Shown here in pieces: positions 62,928-64,000 of a stretch of 64,000 nucleotides of DNA. How positions within the stretch are numbered: the stretch's first letter is position 1; each line of letters begins with the position of its first letter. Below the pieces are notes generated by a model. That model saw nothing but the letters and a program-made list of their open reading frames with translations, ran no database searches and was not told the DNA's origin. Source of the stretch: Oceanihabitans gracilariae (lineage in GTDB: Bacteria > Bacteroidota > Bacteroidia > Flavobacteriales > Flavobacteriaceae); the NCBI RefSeq assembly GCF_042684485.1, contig NZ_JBHULM010000001.1, forward strand, positions 310,001 to 374,000, in the 5' to 3' direction. The translations under genes were made by a program, and so were the position numbers.

Positions 62928-64000
62928 TTATTTTCGGTAAAACATAGTTTCAAATGTAGAGTTATTTCCAACATTATCCGTAACAATTACCTTTAAATTA
63001 TTTTTAGTTTCTGTAGAAACCGCGTCATTAAAGTTGTAAGTTAATGTTTTTGTTTTATAGTCATACTCCATTAATATCCATTTTCCGTTTAAAGTAGCTC
63101 TGTAATTAGATATTCCAGAGTCTTTATCTTCAATTTTTAGTTTTAAAAACTTGTACTTGCTAAGCCATTTTCCTTTAGAAAAATTTAGAGGTCTTATTGT
63201 TGGAGGCAAAGAGTCTATTGCTAGAGCATATTTGCCTAACTCTCTTGTACTCGTGCTTAAAATATTTCCTTTTCTTTTGGTGCTAGAGTATAATGGGTAA
63301 TCATTCCAGCCCACTAATCTTGCTATATATAATTTACTAGCATCTTCAGTTTTATAATCACTTAAATCATAACTAATATTAAAATATTTTATTGCAGGAA
63401 TGGTGTTGTTATGAAGAGTTAGCGTATCATTAGAAACCTTAAAGTCCATAAAAAAATCATCATAAAATGTATTTTGAGGTATGGTAACATTAACACGACC
63501 TTCATTTAATATGGTTTCTTCACTTGCGTAAATATAGTGTGGAGTAGTGGTGTCTTCTTTTGGTTCAACATCCTTTGTTTTTACTCCTTTAATATTAATT
63601 TGCAACCATGCATCATTACCTTCAAAATCAGTAACACGTACTTTAAATACCGAAGCAGTACTATCTTCTACTTCAATATAACCATCATTAGCTTCTCGAT
63701 TATAAAGACTTAAAGGATTGTTTTCTTCAATAAATAATTTTTGAAGTCTTTGTTTTTTGGATTTATAATGCGAGTAATCTATAAATCGATTTAAATGTCT
63801 AGTTTCACTAAAAGAAAAACGTTTAAAGTCTATTTCAAAACACAAATCGCCATTATACCTTGTTTGAATATTGTAAACTCCGTTTTTATTAGCAGCTAAA
63901 TCTTGCCTATCTATAGTGGCAATAGCAAAACCAATTTTACCATAAGCTTCTATATTTTCTACCGAGTAAGAGCCATTTTTATTATCTATTAAACGTAGTT
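62928..64000 (-). CDS. M23-family metallopeptidase, C-terminal part (cut by window end)
   Basis: The frame is open to the window edge, so the N-terminal catalytic LytM/M23 domain is missing. The visible 357 residues match the conserved C-terminal region of flavobacterial M23 peptidases: LRLIDNKNGSYSVENIEAYG, KNGVYNIQT, FSFSETRHLNRFIDYSHYK and RLQKLFIEENNPLSLYN, then beta-sandwich repeats. These proteins act on peptidoglycan peptides in the periplasm. It ends 10 bp before the start of the TonB receptor gene and is probably co-transcribed with it. Confidence 0.85.
   Translation of the reverse strand, partial: LRLIDNKNGSYSVENIEAYGKIGFAIATIDRQDLAANKNGVYNIQTRYNGDLCFEIDFKRFSFSETRHLNRFIDYSHYKSKKQRLQKLFIEENNPLSLYNREANDGYIEVEDSTASVFKVRVTDFEGNDAWLQINIKGVKTKDVEPKEDTTTPHYIYASEETILNEGRVNVTIPQNTFYDDFFMDFKVSNDTLTLHNNTIPAIKYFNISYDLSDYKTEDASKLYIARLVGWNDYPLYSSTKRKGNILSTSTRELGKYALAIDSLPPTIRPLNFSKGKWLSKYKFLKLKIEDKDSGISNYRATLNGKWILMEYDYKTKTLTYNFNDAVSTETKNNLKVIVTDNVGNNSTFETMFYRK

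Noticed and set aside
62918..62986. The longer ATG start of the TonB receptor.
   Set aside because: It overlaps the M23 gene by 59 bp and buries the signal peptide; the TTG start at 62917 is better.
1..64000. tRNA, rRNA, CRISPR arrays and insertion sequences.
   Set aside because: No cloverleaf-like arms, rRNA segments, spaced repeats, or transposase frames with terminal repeats were recognised by reading the gaps.

Overview
The window is a low-GC, densely coded chromosomal segment from a member of the Flavobacteriaceae (Bacteroidota). The pointers are two proteins with type IX secretion (T9SS) type A C-terminal sorting domains, a TonB-dependent receptor with an N-terminal carboxypeptidase-like regulatory domain, the rlmD-DUF6452-DUF6048 block, and recurrent TAnnTTTG promoter -7 elements. 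A marine genus near Lacinutrix, Olleya or Winogradskyella is plausible but not proven. I saw no rRNA, tRNA, CRISPR array or insertion sequence.

Layout. 0-8.2 kb: propionyl-CoA synthetase, acetyl-CoA synthetase, a Crp-family regulator, an acyl desaturase, and an exonuclease plus cNMP/CBS/DUF294 pair (an acetate-activation neighbourhood). 8.3-15.5 kb: alpha/beta hydrolase, Bcr/CflA-type MFS pump, DinB protein, TPR-LuxR regulator and a large Asp-box T9SS protein. 15.6-20.6 kb: NtrB/NtrC-like two-component pair, a sigma-54 promoter, a small Cys-rich protein, glutamate dehydrogenase and a Rnk/GreA-like factor. 20.8-29.4 kb: ABC exporter, a three-subunit biotin-dependent acyl-CoA (probably propionyl-CoA) carboxylase operon with a kinase-like gene, PrsW-type protease and a polysaccharide flippase.

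29.5-35.9 kb is the accessory part: a WYL regulator, two very small proteins, a lipoprotein, a tight three-gene operon of unrecognised helical and membrane proteins, an HNH-like protein and a candidate terminator-ended small RNA. A near-identical 23-bp motif lies at each end of the stretch downstream of the WYL gene. This is the best candidate for an undescribed system.

35.9-49.2 kb: Nudix hydrolase, class V aminotransferase, M42 peptidase, DUF4294, PAQR/hemolysin III, J-domain/KTSC protein, APC permease, an arsenic operon (arsR, DUF6428, arsC, acr3) with a duplicated operator-promoter, DUF4268, ZIP transporter and two methyltransferases. 49.3-64 kb: DUF6048, DUF6452, rlmD, ornithine aminotransferase with a long leader, two small membrane proteins, a T9SS protein, Smr protein, Asp-rich lipoprotein, cysteine desulfurase, two small unknowns, TonB receptor and a 5'-truncated M23 peptidase.

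Functionally the segment joins short-chain acyl activation (Acs, PrpE), probable propionyl-CoA carboxylation, and glutamate/ornithine metabolism under apparent sigma-54 control of gdh, with arsenic detoxification. Transcription units are mostly short and many are closed by strong hairpin terminators, several of them shared by convergent genes.
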